Part shown: positions 36,263 through 46,252 of the stretch, piece after piece | Layout of the letters: each line of letters starts with the position of its first letter | Numbering within the stretch: the stretch's first letter is position 1 | Origin: Thermolongibacillus altinsuensis | GTDB lineage: Bacteria > Bacillota > Bacilli > Bacillales > Anoxybacillaceae | NCBI RefSeq assembly: GCF_004341205.1 | Contig: NZ_SLUL01000013.1 | Coordinates: forward strand, 16,621-80,620 | Direction of reading: 5' to 3' | DNA: 64,000 nucleotides | Made by a program: the position numbers and the translations under genes | The notes under the pieces: generated by a model | Databases searched by the model: none | What the model was told of the DNA's origin: nothing | The model's input: only the letters and a program-made list of their open reading frames with translations

Positions 36263-37515
36263 ATATTTGGAAGTTTGAACTGAAAAAAGCGTTTCAGTCA
36301 CCGGTTGTCAGTATATTGATCGTGTTATTTTTATTTTTAAACTTTTGGTTGATATATAACCATGCTGGAATTCGTGAAGAGCTGAAGGTGACCAACCAGT
36401 TAGTGGAGAGGTTTGGCTACAAGATTGATGCCGAGATGGCTGCCAAGTTACAAGCCTATTACCAGTCAAAGCTGCAGAAAATGAACGAACTTACGAGAAA
36501 AAAATTCGGCAAAACATACGAGCGTGCAGGTGATTTTTTCTCGGAATATGAGTATAGAAGCGAGGTGTTGAGTGAAGAAGAACTGCATGTCATCACTGAA
36601 ACAGCCATTGTCGAAGGATATTATGAACTAATACAGGAAATTGATCAAACGTATAGTCATTTGGATTTATCAAAAAATGCGAAGTTAGACATTAATAAGT
36701 ATGGGTTGAGCGGAAAAACAGCTGAGATAGCACGAGAGTACTATAAAAATTTGAACAACCGTCTAGACGAATTAATCGAAGCGGGGGAACATAAGAACTT
36801 ATTTTTCATAGGATATGTGTATCGTATGCATTCGTTCTTATTCAAAGATTTAATGCGGCAAATGATCTTTGAAGTAATGATACTAGTCGTACTCATTACC
36901 GGACATGTCACGACCTATGAATTTCAAAACCAAACCCATTTAACAGCTTATGCTTCCAAAAGAGGCAGAAAGCTCATGCTGGATAAGCTTGTCGCTAATT
37001 TGTTCGCCAGTTTGTGTATTTGCGCCGTCATTCTCGGAGCCACGCTGTTAGTCTATTTCCTTGTCTTCGATTACAGCGGCCTCTGGGGGATACCGATCAG
37101 CAGCTTCTTCAATAGTGAGTTTCCCTTTCCGTATATTTCATGGTGGAAACTTCCATTTGGAATATATCTAAGCTGTGTGTTAGTCGTTTTCATCATTTGT
37201 CAGCTTTTTTTCACTGTCATTACTTATTCGATCGCCGTATGGATCAAAAACAACTATCTAGTCTATGCAGCATTTGCCCTCTTATTTGGGCTTTGTGTCT
37301 TAATAACAGGCATCGTTCCTAAGACATCTACGGCAATATTTTGGACAAGATATACACCTTTTTCACTTATTTTAAATCCACATCTTTGGTTCATTGGCTG
37401 GAATGTATTCACTCCAAAAAACTATGAATGGACGACGGCTGTCATATGGACATGTCTGCTAGCCATTGTAACCGCAGTAACCTTCTTAAAATTTAATAAA
37501 GAGCAAATTGACTAG
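36259..37515 (+). CDS. ABC-2 type permease 1
   Basis: 418 residues; ATG overlaps the ATPase stop by 4 bp. One N-terminal helix (about 14-34), a large extracytoplasmic region of about 160 residues, and five more helices from about residue 200. This layout with a large outer loop is seen in transporters acting on peptides or envelope substrates. Paralogous in architecture to the next gene. Confidence 0.8.
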   Translation: MNIWKFELKKAFQSPVVSILIVLFLFLNFWLIYNHAGIREELKVTNQLVERFGYKIDAEMAAKLQAYYQSKLQKMNELTRKKFGKTYERAGDFFSEYEYRSEVLSEEELHVITETAIVEGYYELIQEIDQTYSHLDLSKNAKLDINKYGLSGKTAEIAREYYKNLNNRLDELIEAGEHKNLFFIGYVYRMHSFLFKDLMRQMIFEVMILVVLITGHVTTYEFQNQTHLTAYASKRGRKLMLDKLVANLFASLCICAVILGATLLVYFLVFDYSGLWGIPISSFFNSEFPFPYISWWKLPFGIYLSCVLVVFIICQLFFTVITYSIAVWIKNNYLVYAAFALLFGLCVLITGIVPKTSTAIFWTRYTPFSLILNPHLWFIGWNVFTPKNYEWTTAVIWTCLLAIVTAVTFLKFNKEQID

Positions 37516-37525
37516 GGGGATTTTG

Positions 37526-38665
37526 GTGAGAATTATATTATATGAATTAAAGAAAATTTTTCAATTAAAGATGGTATGTTTACTTTTTATCATTAGCTTC
37601 ATCTTCTATCAGCTATTCATTAATTTTTACTTCGAACACTTTCTAAACGGGAGACCGGCTCTCGATCTTTACCGTATAAATATGGAAATGATTGAACAGT
37701 ACGGATATAAGATGAATCAGGAAGAATTTGAACACTTTAAAAAAGTATATGAAAAAGAAAAGGCTGCGGCAGATGCGTACTTGCAAGCACGGCAGGAGTA
37801 CGTAGAAGCAGGACTTGACACCTACGAGAAGTTTCGTACAGCGGATACAGAAAAACAGGAAATAAGAGAACTTGTGGATCAGATTATATTTGTAGATGAA
37901 GTTGATTTATTTTGGGAGTTGCTCGCACGTGAAACCTTGATTAAGTATTACGAAAACAGAAATTCTCTATTTTCTATAGTAGAAGACCATCCACTGACTG
38001 CAGAACAGAAAGAAAGGATAAAGGATACCATTACATCCGGCAATATTATGTCAGCGGAGGCATTCGAAAATTACAATAACCTCATCCGTTATGTTGCCAT
38101 TCTCATCGTAATAAGTATTATGTTTATGATTTCGCCGATTTTCCTGCAGGATCGCCGAAATCATGTCGTATTTCTGCAATACTCAAACAAAACGGGCCGT
38201 AAAATTTTTAACCTGAAACTTCAGACAGCTTTAATTGCGGCAGGCTTCATTACAACGATACAACTCGGTCTGTTTTTTATACTTTATAGAGGCAATAAAG
38301 TGGGAATGTTTTTGAATGCTAACATTAACTCGGTCTTTACTCATGAGGTATTTTGGTTTGAACTGACGTTTCTACAATATATACTTTTGACCATCGTATC
38401 AGTTTATTTACTTGCATTTGCGTTGACCATTATTGTCGCAGTTTTATCCAACCGAGCTCCTAATTATATATCAATGGTCGGATTTCAAGTGCCGCTGGCC
38501 ATTTTGTTATTTGCAGTTGTTATCGATTATTTGGTAGTACGTATCACAAAGATCGGATTGCCAATATACTTCTTGCCATCTGCATATGTTTTGTTAATCC
38601 TAATTGGCAGCTTCATTTATTTCTGGTCTGTTAAAAGGGAAAAGAAAGTCGATCTTCTACACTGA
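37526..38665 (+). CDS. ABC-2 type permease 2
   Basis: 379 residues from GTG 37526 (AGGGGG 6 nt upstream; a TTG at 37508 overlaps the previous gene). One N-terminal helix, a loop of about 150 residues containing EQYGYKMNQEEFEHFKK, similar to VERFGYKIDAEMAAKLQ of permease 1, then five or six helices. The two permeases likely form a heterodimer. Exported substrate unknown. Confidence 0.8.
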   Translation: MRIILYELKKIFQLKMVCLLFIISFIFYQLFINFYFEHFLNGRPALDLYRINMEMIEQYGYKMNQEEFEHFKKVYEKEKAAADAYLQARQEYVEAGLDTYEKFRTADTEKQEIRELVDQIIFVDEVDLFWELLARETLIKYYENRNSLFSIVEDHPLTAEQKERIKDTITSGNIMSAEAFENYNNLIRYVAILIVISIMFMISPIFLQDRRNHVVFLQYSNKTGRKIFNLKLQTALIAAGFITTIQLGLFFILYRGNKVGMFLNANINSVFTHEVFWFELTFLQYILLTIVSVYLLAFALTIIVAVLSNRAPNYISMVGFQVPLAILLFAVVIDYLVVRITKIGLPIYFLPSAYVLLILIGSFIYFWSVKREKKVDLLH

Positions 38666-38711
38666 AAAACAAGTCAGCCCGTTAATTCATATCACAACAA
38701 GGAGAATGATT

Positions 38712-38804
38712 ATGAATAAAAAAATAAAAATTTGTATCTTTCATTTGTTGAGCGGTCTATATAATTATCCCATCTCTAAGATTTTTGGTCTAATCAGAGA
38801 ATAG
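38712..38804 (+). CDS. Small ORF, 30 aa, after the exporter operon
   Basis: ATG preceded by AAGGAG at 8 nt. Encodes a basic, hydrophobic peptide (MNKKIKICIFHLLSGLYNYP). No homologue recognised. Its place just after a sigma/ABC exporter operon leaves open that it is a small secreted or membrane peptide linked to the exporter, or simply an unused frame. Confidence 0.35.
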   Translation: MNKKIKICIFHLLSGLYNYPISKIFGLIRE

Positions 38805-38857
38805 ACTATCTAACCATGATTTACTCTCTGTAATAGATGAAATAGCCGACTTTAGGG

Positions 38858-39007
38858 TACGATCCCGAATTAACTGATGAAGAGCAATGCCTTAAAGAAG
38901 GAAAATAGTGGCCGCTTGAAGAAATGAAAAATGACAAGCATGTATCAAAATTATCTTCTATAGTTGGCATCAACAATCCTAAAAAATATCTACTAAGGTG
39001 GCGATAA
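38858..39007 (+). pseudogene. 3' fragment of an unknown gene with internal stop
   Basis: Encodes YDPELTDEEQCLKEGK-stop-WPLEEMKNDKHVSKL and continues to KKYLLRWR-stop. The in-frame TAG sits where a Trp or similar is likely. No start region is left. Ends 3 bp before the nuclease-like gene. Confidence 0.45.
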
Positions 39008-39010
39008 TGC

Positions 39011-40372
39011 ATGACAATCGCTGAAATTCACGGAAAGCTTCCAGAATATGAAGGGATGGAGGATTTGCTGACATCCGATGTGTTTTCTACCTTCAAATAC
39101 TTGCCTGTAGAGCTAGCTTTCATTCCTTTTCTCAAACGTGCTGTGAATTTTTGTACAGGTGAAACGATCAACTATTCATTTGACGATGTCATAAAGGCCG
39201 ATTATATATTTTGGCCGAAAACCTCCTACTTTAAACGGGAACCTGATTTACTTATCTTATTAACTCGACGCAATCAATCTCCCATTTCTATCGTTGTAGA
39301 GGCTAAATATCGAAGCGGGAAAAGCAACGTCAACCGTGAGAATGATTTACAGGAGCTGCAGCTGCTTGATGGCGATCAATTAGCGGAACAATATTATGAA
39401 TTGGTAAACAAGAATTTTAATATTGCCCAGCCATATAAAGAACTGTTAATGGAATCAAAAGATCGATTTTTATTGTTTGTAACTGCCCATGATGCACTGC
39501 CAAAAAATGTAACGAATGAAACAGAAAAAATCCTCGGTAAAATAGGGTTATGTGATGAAGACACGATGCACTTTTACTGGGTAAATTGGCAAGCTGCATG
39601 GAGTGTTGCTGATGAAGCATTGAATAACGAAGCTAACATCCCTTTGGGTTTCAAATTAATGTTAGCGGATTTAAAAGTTTTATTAGAACGAAAGGGGCTT
39701 CGTCCTTTTAACGGCTTTAGTCACCCAAACCAAAACGTGCTTTTCAAAGACTTTTATTTTTGGGGAGAGGAAAAAATGAAGTTAGGAAAAGAAATCAAAA
39801 ATATATATGATGCAATGCTGAAAATATGTACTGAAGCGAGCCACTTCATTTCTGTTGTCAATGACCTTTTTGTCAAATACGGCTGGAATCCTGTCGGGGG
39901 AAATGGGGTGATGTGGGACCGTTCCACTCATTATGCTCAACCTCGTTTTTGGCTGCCGTATTTTCAGCAACGTGTTTTTTCAACTGAACAAGATCCTACA
40001 AAGGGAGTAGGAATCAACATTATCTTTGACGAAGCTTATGGAAATTTAACAAACACGATTCCTTTTGTTTCCTGTTGTTACATCGAAACAGAAAATAGTA
40101 TCCCGTTAAATAAGTGTGATGAAATTTACTGTGCAGGCTGGAGTGAAACATCAGAGGTGCTCGACGAAAAACATAGCAAACTCTATCAGACCATCCATCC
40201 AAATCGTATGTCGATCGTTAATTATTTTCTACCGCTCGATGTGTTATCTAATCAGCAAGCAGTTGAAAGCTATATTATAAAACCCTTAATTGAACTATAC
40301 AAAGGAAACACAACTAAAGCTTATGAACTCATTCAGTCAGTTTGTCTTACAAGAGAAGAATTAAGTTCTTAA
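39011..40372 (+). CDS. PD-(D/E)xK-like nuclease domain protein, 453 aa
   Basis: ATG with AAGGTGG upstream. D79 in EPDLLILL and E97-x-K99 in IVVEAKYRSGKS fit the active site of the PD-(D/E)xK nuclease superfamily (Asp then ExK about 18 residues later at the end of a hydrophobic strand). The remaining 330 residues are not recognised; FWGEEKMKLGKEIKNIYDAM may start a second helical domain. Soluble. Next gene 144 bp downstream encodes a coiled-coil membrane protein. The 5' end is duplicated in decayed form at 53577. A defence or DNA-processing role is inference. Confidence 0.6.
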   Translation: MTIAEIHGKLPEYEGMEDLLTSDVFSTFKYLPVELAFIPFLKRAVNFCTGETINYSFDDVIKADYIFWPKTSYFKREPDLLILLTRRNQSPISIVVEAKYRSGKSNVNRENDLQELQLLDGDQLAEQYYELVNKNFNIAQPYKELLMESKDRFLLFVTAHDALPKNVTNETEKILGKIGLCDEDTMHFYWVNWQAAWSVADEALNNEANIPLGFKLMLADLKVLLERKGLRPFNGFSHPNQNVLFKDFYFWGEEKMKLGKEIKNIYDAMLKICTEASHFISVVNDLFVKYGWNPVGGNGVMWDRSTHYAQPRFWLPYFQQRVFSTEQDPTKGVGINIIFDEAYGNLTNTIPFVSCCYIETENSIPLNKCDEIYCAGWSETSEVLDEKHSKLYQTIHPNRMSIVNYFLPLDVLSNQQAVESYIIKPLIELYKGNTTKAYELIQSVCLTREELSS

Positions 40373-40515
40373 ATAGAGAAGAGGAGAATCTTTAAATGAA
40401 ATGAATAAGAAGGCGAGACTGAAATGATTCCCCTAATCATGTTGAAGCGGCGTGGTTACTGAAATCTACCATTTTTTAAGCAGCAAACGCTAATGCCAAA
40501 AAGAAGGTGTTAATA

Positions 40516-41856
40516 ATGTCATTAATTAATCAAATCATTAATCACCCAATGTATTCTACTTTGGATAAAGCAAAAGAATCCTTAGAAAACATTGAAAACA
40601 ACGAGGAGTTTATCAGTAGCCTTGATGAATACGCTATACAAGCATTAAATAGAACAAGAGCTGTTCTCTCCCATTTGAAAGTTCGCATAAATTCGATAGA
40701 TCCTTTATTATTACGTAAAGCATTGCAGGATCAGATAAATACTGAACTCAACAATATTAATAATCAACTAATAGGTTTTGAAACAACTTTTAAAAATCAT
40801 AATAATTTGAATAATTTAAACCAAAGATTAGATAATATTTTAGCCTATACAAGCCAAATAGTTAACTTAATTAATGAGGATTCAATTGAGACAATTCGTG
40901 AAACTGTTACTTCATTTAGAAAATCAGTTGGACAGCAGAAATCTTTTTTGGAGCGGCAACAAGAAGAATTTTTGGAAAAGTCATCTTCTATTTACAATCA
41001 AATTGAAGATTTTAAACAGAAGATAGAAGATTATGAGTCAAGGCTTAATTCGGAGTTACAAAAAATTCAAGATAAATATAATGAATTCCACCAAAATTTC
41101 ATTACTTCTCAAGAGTCTAGATCTCAACAATTTTTAGAACTTAAAGAAGAGTTCATTGAAGAATTTAGAGAACTTACTGAAACTTTAAATAAAGAAACTC
41201 AAGAAATTATATCGTCATTTAAAGAGGAATTCGATTCTGCAAAAGAAGAGTTACTTTCAACTCAAGAATCCTTTTTTGAAGAAACTAAACAAAAACTGGC
41301 TGATTACGACAGTATGTTAGAGTCCCATAAAAAATCAGTGGAGGAATTAGTGGGGATTATATCAACCAGTTCAATTTCTGGACACTTTAAAGAGGTTGCT
41401 GATTATAAGAGAAAACTAGCTAATAGATGGCAAATAGGAACTATACTTTCATTCTTATTAACAATTGGATTTGGTTTTTACACTTTTATAATTGAAAAAG
41501 ATAGTATTGATTGGCCTGGATTAGTTGCACGAATTGTTGTCACGGCTGCTCTAGGTTCCCTTACTGCTTATGCTGCAAAACAAGCAGCGTATAATGAAGC
41601 AGAGGAAAGAAAAAATAGAAAAATGGAAGTGGAGTTAAAAACGTTAAATCCATATCTTGCATCCTTCTCACCTGAAGATCAAATAAAACTTAAACAACAA
41701 TTGTTTCCTCTTATTTTTGGTAAGGAAGAAGTTGCGGTTAGCCAAGAATCTACTCAAACAAGTGTTAATAGCCTAAACTCAAATAATGCTGCTTTAGATA
41801 CTAACTTGTTACTACAAACTGTTATGGAATTTATTAAAAATTCTAAAAATCAATAA
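40516..41856 (+). CDS. Coiled-coil protein with two C-terminal membrane helices, 446 aa
   Basis: ATG 40516 with AAGAAGGTG upstream (a GTG at 40507 overlaps that site). Residues about 20-300 are almost entirely helical, rich in Glu, Lys, Gln and Asn, with long heptad-like stretches. Two hydrophobic helices follow at about 306-326 and 336-354, then a cytoplasmic tail of about 90 residues. No enzymatic motif. Proteins of this build occur as membrane-anchored effectors in phage defence cassettes; here the association with the nuclease-like gene upstream is suggestive only. Confidence 0.6.
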   Translation: MSLINQIINHPMYSTLDKAKESLENIENNEEFISSLDEYAIQALNRTRAVLSHLKVRINSIDPLLLRKALQDQINTELNNINNQLIGFETTFKNHNNLNNLNQRLDNILAYTSQIVNLINEDSIETIRETVTSFRKSVGQQKSFLERQQEEFLEKSSSIYNQIEDFKQKIEDYESRLNSELQKIQDKYNEFHQNFITSQESRSQQFLELKEEFIEEFRELTETLNKETQEIISSFKEEFDSAKEELLSTQESFFEETKQKLADYDSMLESHKKSVEELVGIISTSSISGHFKEVADYKRKLANRWQIGTILSFLLTIGFGFYTFIIEKDSIDWPGLVARIVVTAALGSLTAYAAKQAAYNEAEERKNRKMEVELKTLNPYLASFSPEDQIKLKQQLFPLIFGKEEVAVSQESTQTSVNSLNSNNAALDTNLLLQTVMEFIKNSKNQ

Positions 41857-42311
41857 TGCGGATTTTGTTGCTGGGAAATTCGAAAGGATTAAAGGTACAA
41901 TTTCAACAATTCAGTTCTTTTTCATTTTGATTACCATTCAGACTATATTCATGATAGCTTATTTGTAGTGTGAGCCACTACGACATTGACAAAAGAAGAA
42001 TAGTTCTCCACGTAAAATCTACATAGACAATTTACTTACCTCTCATTGTAAGGGGGACATGTTGAAAACTATAGCTACGGGGTTTTTGATAGTTGGAAAA
42101 GAGATGTATGACGCAAATGATGGAGAAACGCTTTGGTGATAAATTTGTTTTTTCTTGGGTTTCTTTAAAAATCTTATGTAAACCTCTAGGTCCAATTTAT
42201 CACCATTTTTACTTAGTATAGAATAGGTTGGTAAGTGCTTTAACAAGATCGTGAATACTGTCGAATTTATCCGTTGGAGTACGAAATAACGATAAGGAAA
42301 AATTAGTCGAA
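41857..42311. other. Gene-poor interval
   Basis: 455 bp of A/T-rich sequence. A minus-strand frame at 42043-42246 has no ribosome binding site or recognisable product. Nothing else seen. Confidence 0.4.
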
Positions 42312-42737
42312 TTGGATGTTTCTAATACCGAGCCAAAGATAGGTGAGATTAAAAAAGTAGTTCAAAGGGTGATTGAATCAAAAAATATTGGAGAATTTTC
42401 AATAAAAGTCCACAAAATTAATATGGAAAAACGAGAGCAAGAAGTTAGATGGCGTCCAGTAATTCATACAATTGCTGAGGGATTAATGAGTCAAAAAGAG
42501 TACAAAGTGAAGGGAGTAGGTTATTCTAATCATCCTTCGCCAATGACGATTACAATTAAAACAACAGTTTCATCATCAGATCCAAAAGCAAAGGAACTTG
42601 GAAATAAAATCGAGAAAATGGTAATTGATTTCATTAACTCAACAGAGGCGAAAAAAGCAGTAAAAGATGACCCTTATAAAATTATTGTCGTCTATAGCAA
42701 AGATAAGAAAAAACTTAATCAAATAACCCTTCCATAA
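42312..42737 (+). CDS. Possible DUF4030-type protein, N-terminally truncated
   Basis: 141 codons from a TTG without a good site; the frame is open upstream to 42255 without a better start. IGEIKKVVQRVIESKNI, FSIKVHKINMEKREQ and TIKTTVSSSDPKAKELG recall the C-terminal domain of Bacillus DUF4030 proteins, which as I recall have an N-terminal membrane-anchored, anti-sigma-like part. That part is missing here, so this is probably a 5'-truncated remnant. Family call from memory. Confidence 0.45.
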   Translation: MDVSNTEPKIGEIKKVVQRVIESKNIGEFSIKVHKINMEKREQEVRWRPVIHTIAEGLMSQKEYKVKGVGYSNHPSPMTITIKTTVSSSDPKAKELGNKIEKMVIDFINSTEAKKAVKDDPYKIIVVYSKDKKKLNQITLP

Positions 42738-43062
42738 TCTGTAATGTAATGAAACGTGGCATAGGTGACTAACGGTACAAGTTTATTGAACAAAGTCTAG
42801 GTGATAAAATTAAAAAGCTTGCGGATGGAGGCGGAACTGCGGGTAGGGCAATGTTTTGATCCGAACTTGTCGAAGAACAGAAGACGATTCGAAATCAAAT
42901 GATTCGCTGATTCGCTCGATATTTTCCAGAGTTTACGCAAGTCTTTCCGTCTTTTAACCAGTAGTGGCAACGAAACGTACCCACCCACTGTCATATACAA
43001 CAGCTTACACCCGTTGCTATATCAAAATTTATAGATATCAACATTTATAGAGGGAGATAATT
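42738..43062. other. Gap with a degenerate structured repeat and scrambled sequence
   Basis: 42755-42798 (GTGGCATAGGTGACTAACGG, then AGTTTATTGAACAA) matches the 3' end of the dispersed repeat found at 57-63.5 kb. The following 200 bp look like remnant sequence of no recognisable gene. Confidence 0.5.
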
Positions 43063-43557
43063 ATGGATAAATTATCAAAAATATTATTTGGAGCTGTCAT
43101 TACCGTATTTATTATTTTGACGATTATAGTTATCATATTTCAACAAGACGGCTTATTATCAGAGGATTACAGTACTTTTCCGCCTGAAGCCAAATTAATT
43201 ACAAATAACAAAGAATACATACTAGATTTAGGAGCTTACAAATGGGAAGTAGGGAATAGTGTCTCTGAAAATAAGATGGAAGAAAATATAAGTGTTTATA
43301 CTTTGGGGCAAAATAAAAACCCCATAGAAGTAAATAAAAAGCAGATGGCAAAACTTCAGTTTATTAAGCATCAAGAATTTAAGCTTGAGCAAATAATAGC
43401 CTATTTGTGGAGAGATGAAAATCAAAAAGAGGAATCAAAGGTAGAGAGAAATCATACTTTTATTCTGCCAAATAATCCAGGGAACTATGTATTAGAACTA
43501 AATATAAAAAGTAACAGAGGCCATGTCCAATATGTCGGAAAAATTGTTGTAAAATAA
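43063..43557 (+). CDS. Membrane-anchored protein related to the lipoprotein at 50264
   Basis: 164 residues with TAGAGGGAGAT before the ATG. One N-terminal helix (about 9-26), then an exported domain of about 135 residues. The end GNYVLELNIKSNRGHVQYVGKIVV aligns with GEYLIEVGLRTDSGSAQYVGNIV of the lipoprotein at 50264-50713. Both lie next to a YhdL-like anti-sigma gene (43621 and 48747), one copy upstream and one downstream, so they belong to a duplicated block. Function unknown; possibly an envelope-stress protein. Confidence 0.65.
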   Translation: MDKLSKILFGAVITVFIILTIIVIIFQQDGLLSEDYSTFPPEAKLITNNKEYILDLGAYKWEVGNSVSENKMEENISVYTLGQNKNPIEVNKKQMAKLQFIKHQEFKLEQIIAYLWRDENQKEESKVERNHTFILPNNPGNYVLELNIKSNRGHVQYVGKIVVK

Positions 43558-43620
43558 GGGCTTAAACGCTCTTATTTTTTTGTGTCTGGATTGTTATTTT
43601 TACAAAGATCCTGATTACAA

Positions 43621-44550
43621 ATACAGGTACGTACTCTGATTAAAAAGGCACAACAAAGATTCTTTTTTAGGAATACACTGCTCGTGATTTCCTTCATCCT
43701 TGTTATTGTTCCTCTTTTGACGATGTTTTCTGTTGTTTATTATGCAAGCGGAGGGGATCATGGCAAAGGAAATGATTTTATTCGAACGATCAGAACTGTA
43801 AGTGAAATGACGGACCCAAATGTATATGTGGATTACGATACCGTTAGCGACGAAATCAACCCGTTTACCATGAGTGTAACAACCGATAAATATAAAATGA
43901 TTGATGGTAAGAGGAATTATTTAGGTAAGGATACTTACAAACTGTTCTTGAATGATGTTTTTGAAAAAGAATCCAATTATCGACCCATTAGATATTCCAT
44001 TAACCACATTAAAATAAGGTTTGTTCATCCGAAAGCAAAATACTTTTTACCTGACGAAAGATGGGATATTCAATTCCTTCCGAACGGTTGGCCGCTTGAA
44101 GTCTATATTTCCTTGGATCAATCCTATTCTTTAAAAGAAATCAACGAGAAATTTAAAGGATATACCATTACATGGCTTGCGTTAGACACAGGTGTAGAAG
44201 AAAAAATGAGGAATGATCTAGATTTTATTCGAACACCAGCGATTGGTTTTCCTTATAGAAAGGTGAATCCTCACTCTATTTTTGATCGTGATTTCAACAA
44301 TTATGATGAAGTGGTAAAAGGATTAGAACTATTGAACAAATACGAAAAATGGGCAACTGATTTAACAGAATATAAAGATTTAAAAATTGATGAGCGATTA
44401 AAGTGGGTCAAAAATCAGAAAGAATTAAAGATCTATGGAATTTCCATTACAGGTACCGCCAAAGATGTTTCTTCTCTGGAAAAAATGAAAGAGGTTAAAG
44501 CCATTCGATTAGGTCAGATAAATTACCCGCAACAGGGAGATGATGAATAA
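43621..44550 (+). pseudogene. YhdL-like anti-sigma factor, 5'-truncated duplicate
   Basis: From about 43636 the frame (IKKAQQRFFFRNTLLV, SFILVIVPLLTMF) aligns along its whole length with the intact anti-sigma protein at 48747-49811, for example VSEMTDPNVYVDYDTV and EKWATDLTEYKDLK. The first about 60 residues, the cytoplasmic sigma-binding part, are absent. The longest translatable piece begins at GTG 43684. There is no sigma factor gene before it. Without the N-terminal domain it cannot hold a sigma factor. Confidence 0.85.
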
Positions 44551-44738
44551 ATGAAAATAAAGCTACCCAATATCAATATGATTAACACCTTAATAGCGTT
44601 ATTCCTGCTTCTTTTGTTAAATGTTCAACTTCTGACCAACTTACCAATCTTCCCTTTTGGTTACGTAATCATTTCATTCTCATTGTTTCATGTGTTGTTA
44701 TGTTTTTATTTAGTATAGGAATTAACTATCATCCATAA
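44551..44738 (+). pseudogene. YhdK-like small membrane protein, internally deleted duplicate
   Basis: Starts MKIKLPNINMINTLIALFLL and matches the intact 87-residue protein at 49832-50095. An internal stretch of about 80-100 bp is lost, after which the original C-terminus (HFILIV, IGINYHP) continues in another frame to 44738. The first frame stops at 44719. Decay of a second sigM-type locus. Confidence 0.8.
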
Positions 44739-44869
44739 ATAAATTTTTGTCTACAGTCTGACAGCTTAGATGATCTCTAAACTGTTTTTTATTATCAAAA
44801 TTGATCACCATATTCGTTTATATGAGTATATACCCGTGGTGCTAGATAAAATCAGACAAGCATAAAAAT

Positions 44870-45480
44870 AGCCCTTGCATGAGGATCTCCTTAAAATGAA
44901 AGTGCGACCAAACATTTAAAAGGAGAATTCACATACAAGAGTACTTTCATTTTACAACAGATCGAGCCAAACTTCAAAAACAATATTTGTTTTTTGTATC
45001 GACTCAACTATCGAGTATCCAGATTCATCTTCAACGTCGAAATCGTCATTTGTTGAAACAGGAAGACGAGGTCATCATCACCGTCCATGTCCGCGGAAAA
45101 TTGTTGGGCTTCACTTCCGAACGGGCTTGGCATCGGTTTGTGATCGGGAATTTGTTCCCCAAGGCCTTGTTCCCTGAACGTTCTCGGTACAACCGTCGCT
45201 GCCGAGCGCTTGGCTTTGCGATCAAGTGGGTACGACACCAGCTGGCCAAGCGCGGGCAACACCATGCGTATGCGGTTGTGGACAGCTTGCCGATCGAGCT
45301 GTGTCATTCAGCCCGAATGCATCGCGTCACGTATAACCTAGGTGACAAAGGGTGTATCAGCAAAAAGCTGCAAAAGAAGCTGTACGAAGAACACCAAGTC
45401 GCTTTTTGGACGCCCGTTCGAAAAAATCAGCGAATTCGCCAATATTCAACAAATGGGCCGTATTGTTGAATAGCGTACCA
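44870..45480 (+). mobile_element. IS982-family insertion sequence remnant
   Basis: Encodes transposase pieces: RNRHLLKQEDEVIITVHVRGK, HHAYAVVDSLPIELCHSARMHR, then a jump to NLGDKGCISKKLQKK and VAFWTPVRKNQ. The DSLP and GDKG motifs mark IS982 transposases. The expected ATG at 44933 is ATA, an internal segment between ARMHR and NLGDKG is deleted, and the C-terminus is lost at a short palindrome (ATTCAACAA/TTGTTGAAT, 45450-45480). Confidence 0.8.
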
Positions 45481-45576
45481 GTTATTTTTAAAGGAAAATA
45501 CTTATAATTAACGGGATGTTGCACAATAAGCCCAATATCCTTCTTTTGATGTTTTTTGTGTTTGATATTCTAATTT

Positions 45577-45611
45577 TAAGAAGCATCTCTGTGAAATCAG
45601 AGATGCTTCTA
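45577..45611. terminator. Strong hairpin in the gap before the yoaS-like gene
   Basis: AGAAGCATCTCTG pairs with CAGAGATGCTTCT around TGAAAT; followed by ATAATTAT rather than a clean T-tract. Possible terminator. Confidence 0.6.
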
Positions 45612-45765
45612 TAATTATATGAGAATCAATGGTAAGGTTTTCCTGACTTCAAGTTTTCGGTCAAATTTAACAACAAATTTTTATCAACATTTAATAATTT
45701 TTTATTGTAAAACGATAAATAATGTATTAAAATTCATTCAAAAATAAATAAGTGAGGTGCTTTTT

Positions 45766-46242
45766 ATGAAACAAAGGTCAACATTGTTTTTAAAAATAGC
45801 TGTTTTTATTATCGGAACTCCAGTTCTTGCTTTATGTATATTTGGATTACCTTGGTTAGCTAATAATCCAGTAAATCCAGATTATGCCCATATACTATAT
45901 CCCATTTTAATCATTATGTATGTATCAGTGATACCGTTTTTCGTTGCATTGTATCAGGCTTTTAAACTTTTAAGTTATATTGACAAGAACAAAGCGTTCT
46001 CGGAAATATCTGTAAAAGCTTTAAACAAAATAAAATATTGTGCAATCACAATCAGTGGCATATATGTGGTTGGTATGCCATTCTTCTACATCTTGGCGGA
46101 GTTAGACGATGCCCCAGGTGTCATATTAATCGGATTGGTCGTTATTTTTGCTTCAATGGTTATCGCAGTCTTTGCTGCTGTTCTCCAAAGACTTTTACAA
46201 GAAGCCATCGATATAAAATCAGAAAATGATTTAACGATCTGA
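45766..46242 (+). CDS. yoaS: DUF2975 membrane protein (YoaS-like)
   Basis: 158 residues from ATG 45766 (GAGGTG upstream). Four membrane helices in the DUF2975 pattern, with LLSYIDKNKAFSEISVKALNKIKYCA as the typical cytoplasmic loop and a C-terminal LQEAIDIKSENDLTI. In this family the membrane protein pairs with a small YozG-like HTH protein encoded directly downstream, as here (10 bp). Presumed to control the regulator; mechanism unknown. Confidence 0.82.
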   Translation: MKQRSTLFLKIAVFIIGTPVLALCIFGLPWLANNPVNPDYAHILYPILIIMYVSVIPFFVALYQAFKLLSYIDKNKAFSEISVKALNKIKYCAITISGIYVVGMPFFYILAELDDAPGVILIGLVVIFASMVIAVFAAVLQRLLQEAIDIKSENDLTI

Positions 46243-46252
46243 GGTGAATAAC

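Noticed and set aside
42043..42246. Minus-strand open frame of 67 codons
   Set aside because: No ribosome binding site, no family resemblance, A/T-rich intergenic context.
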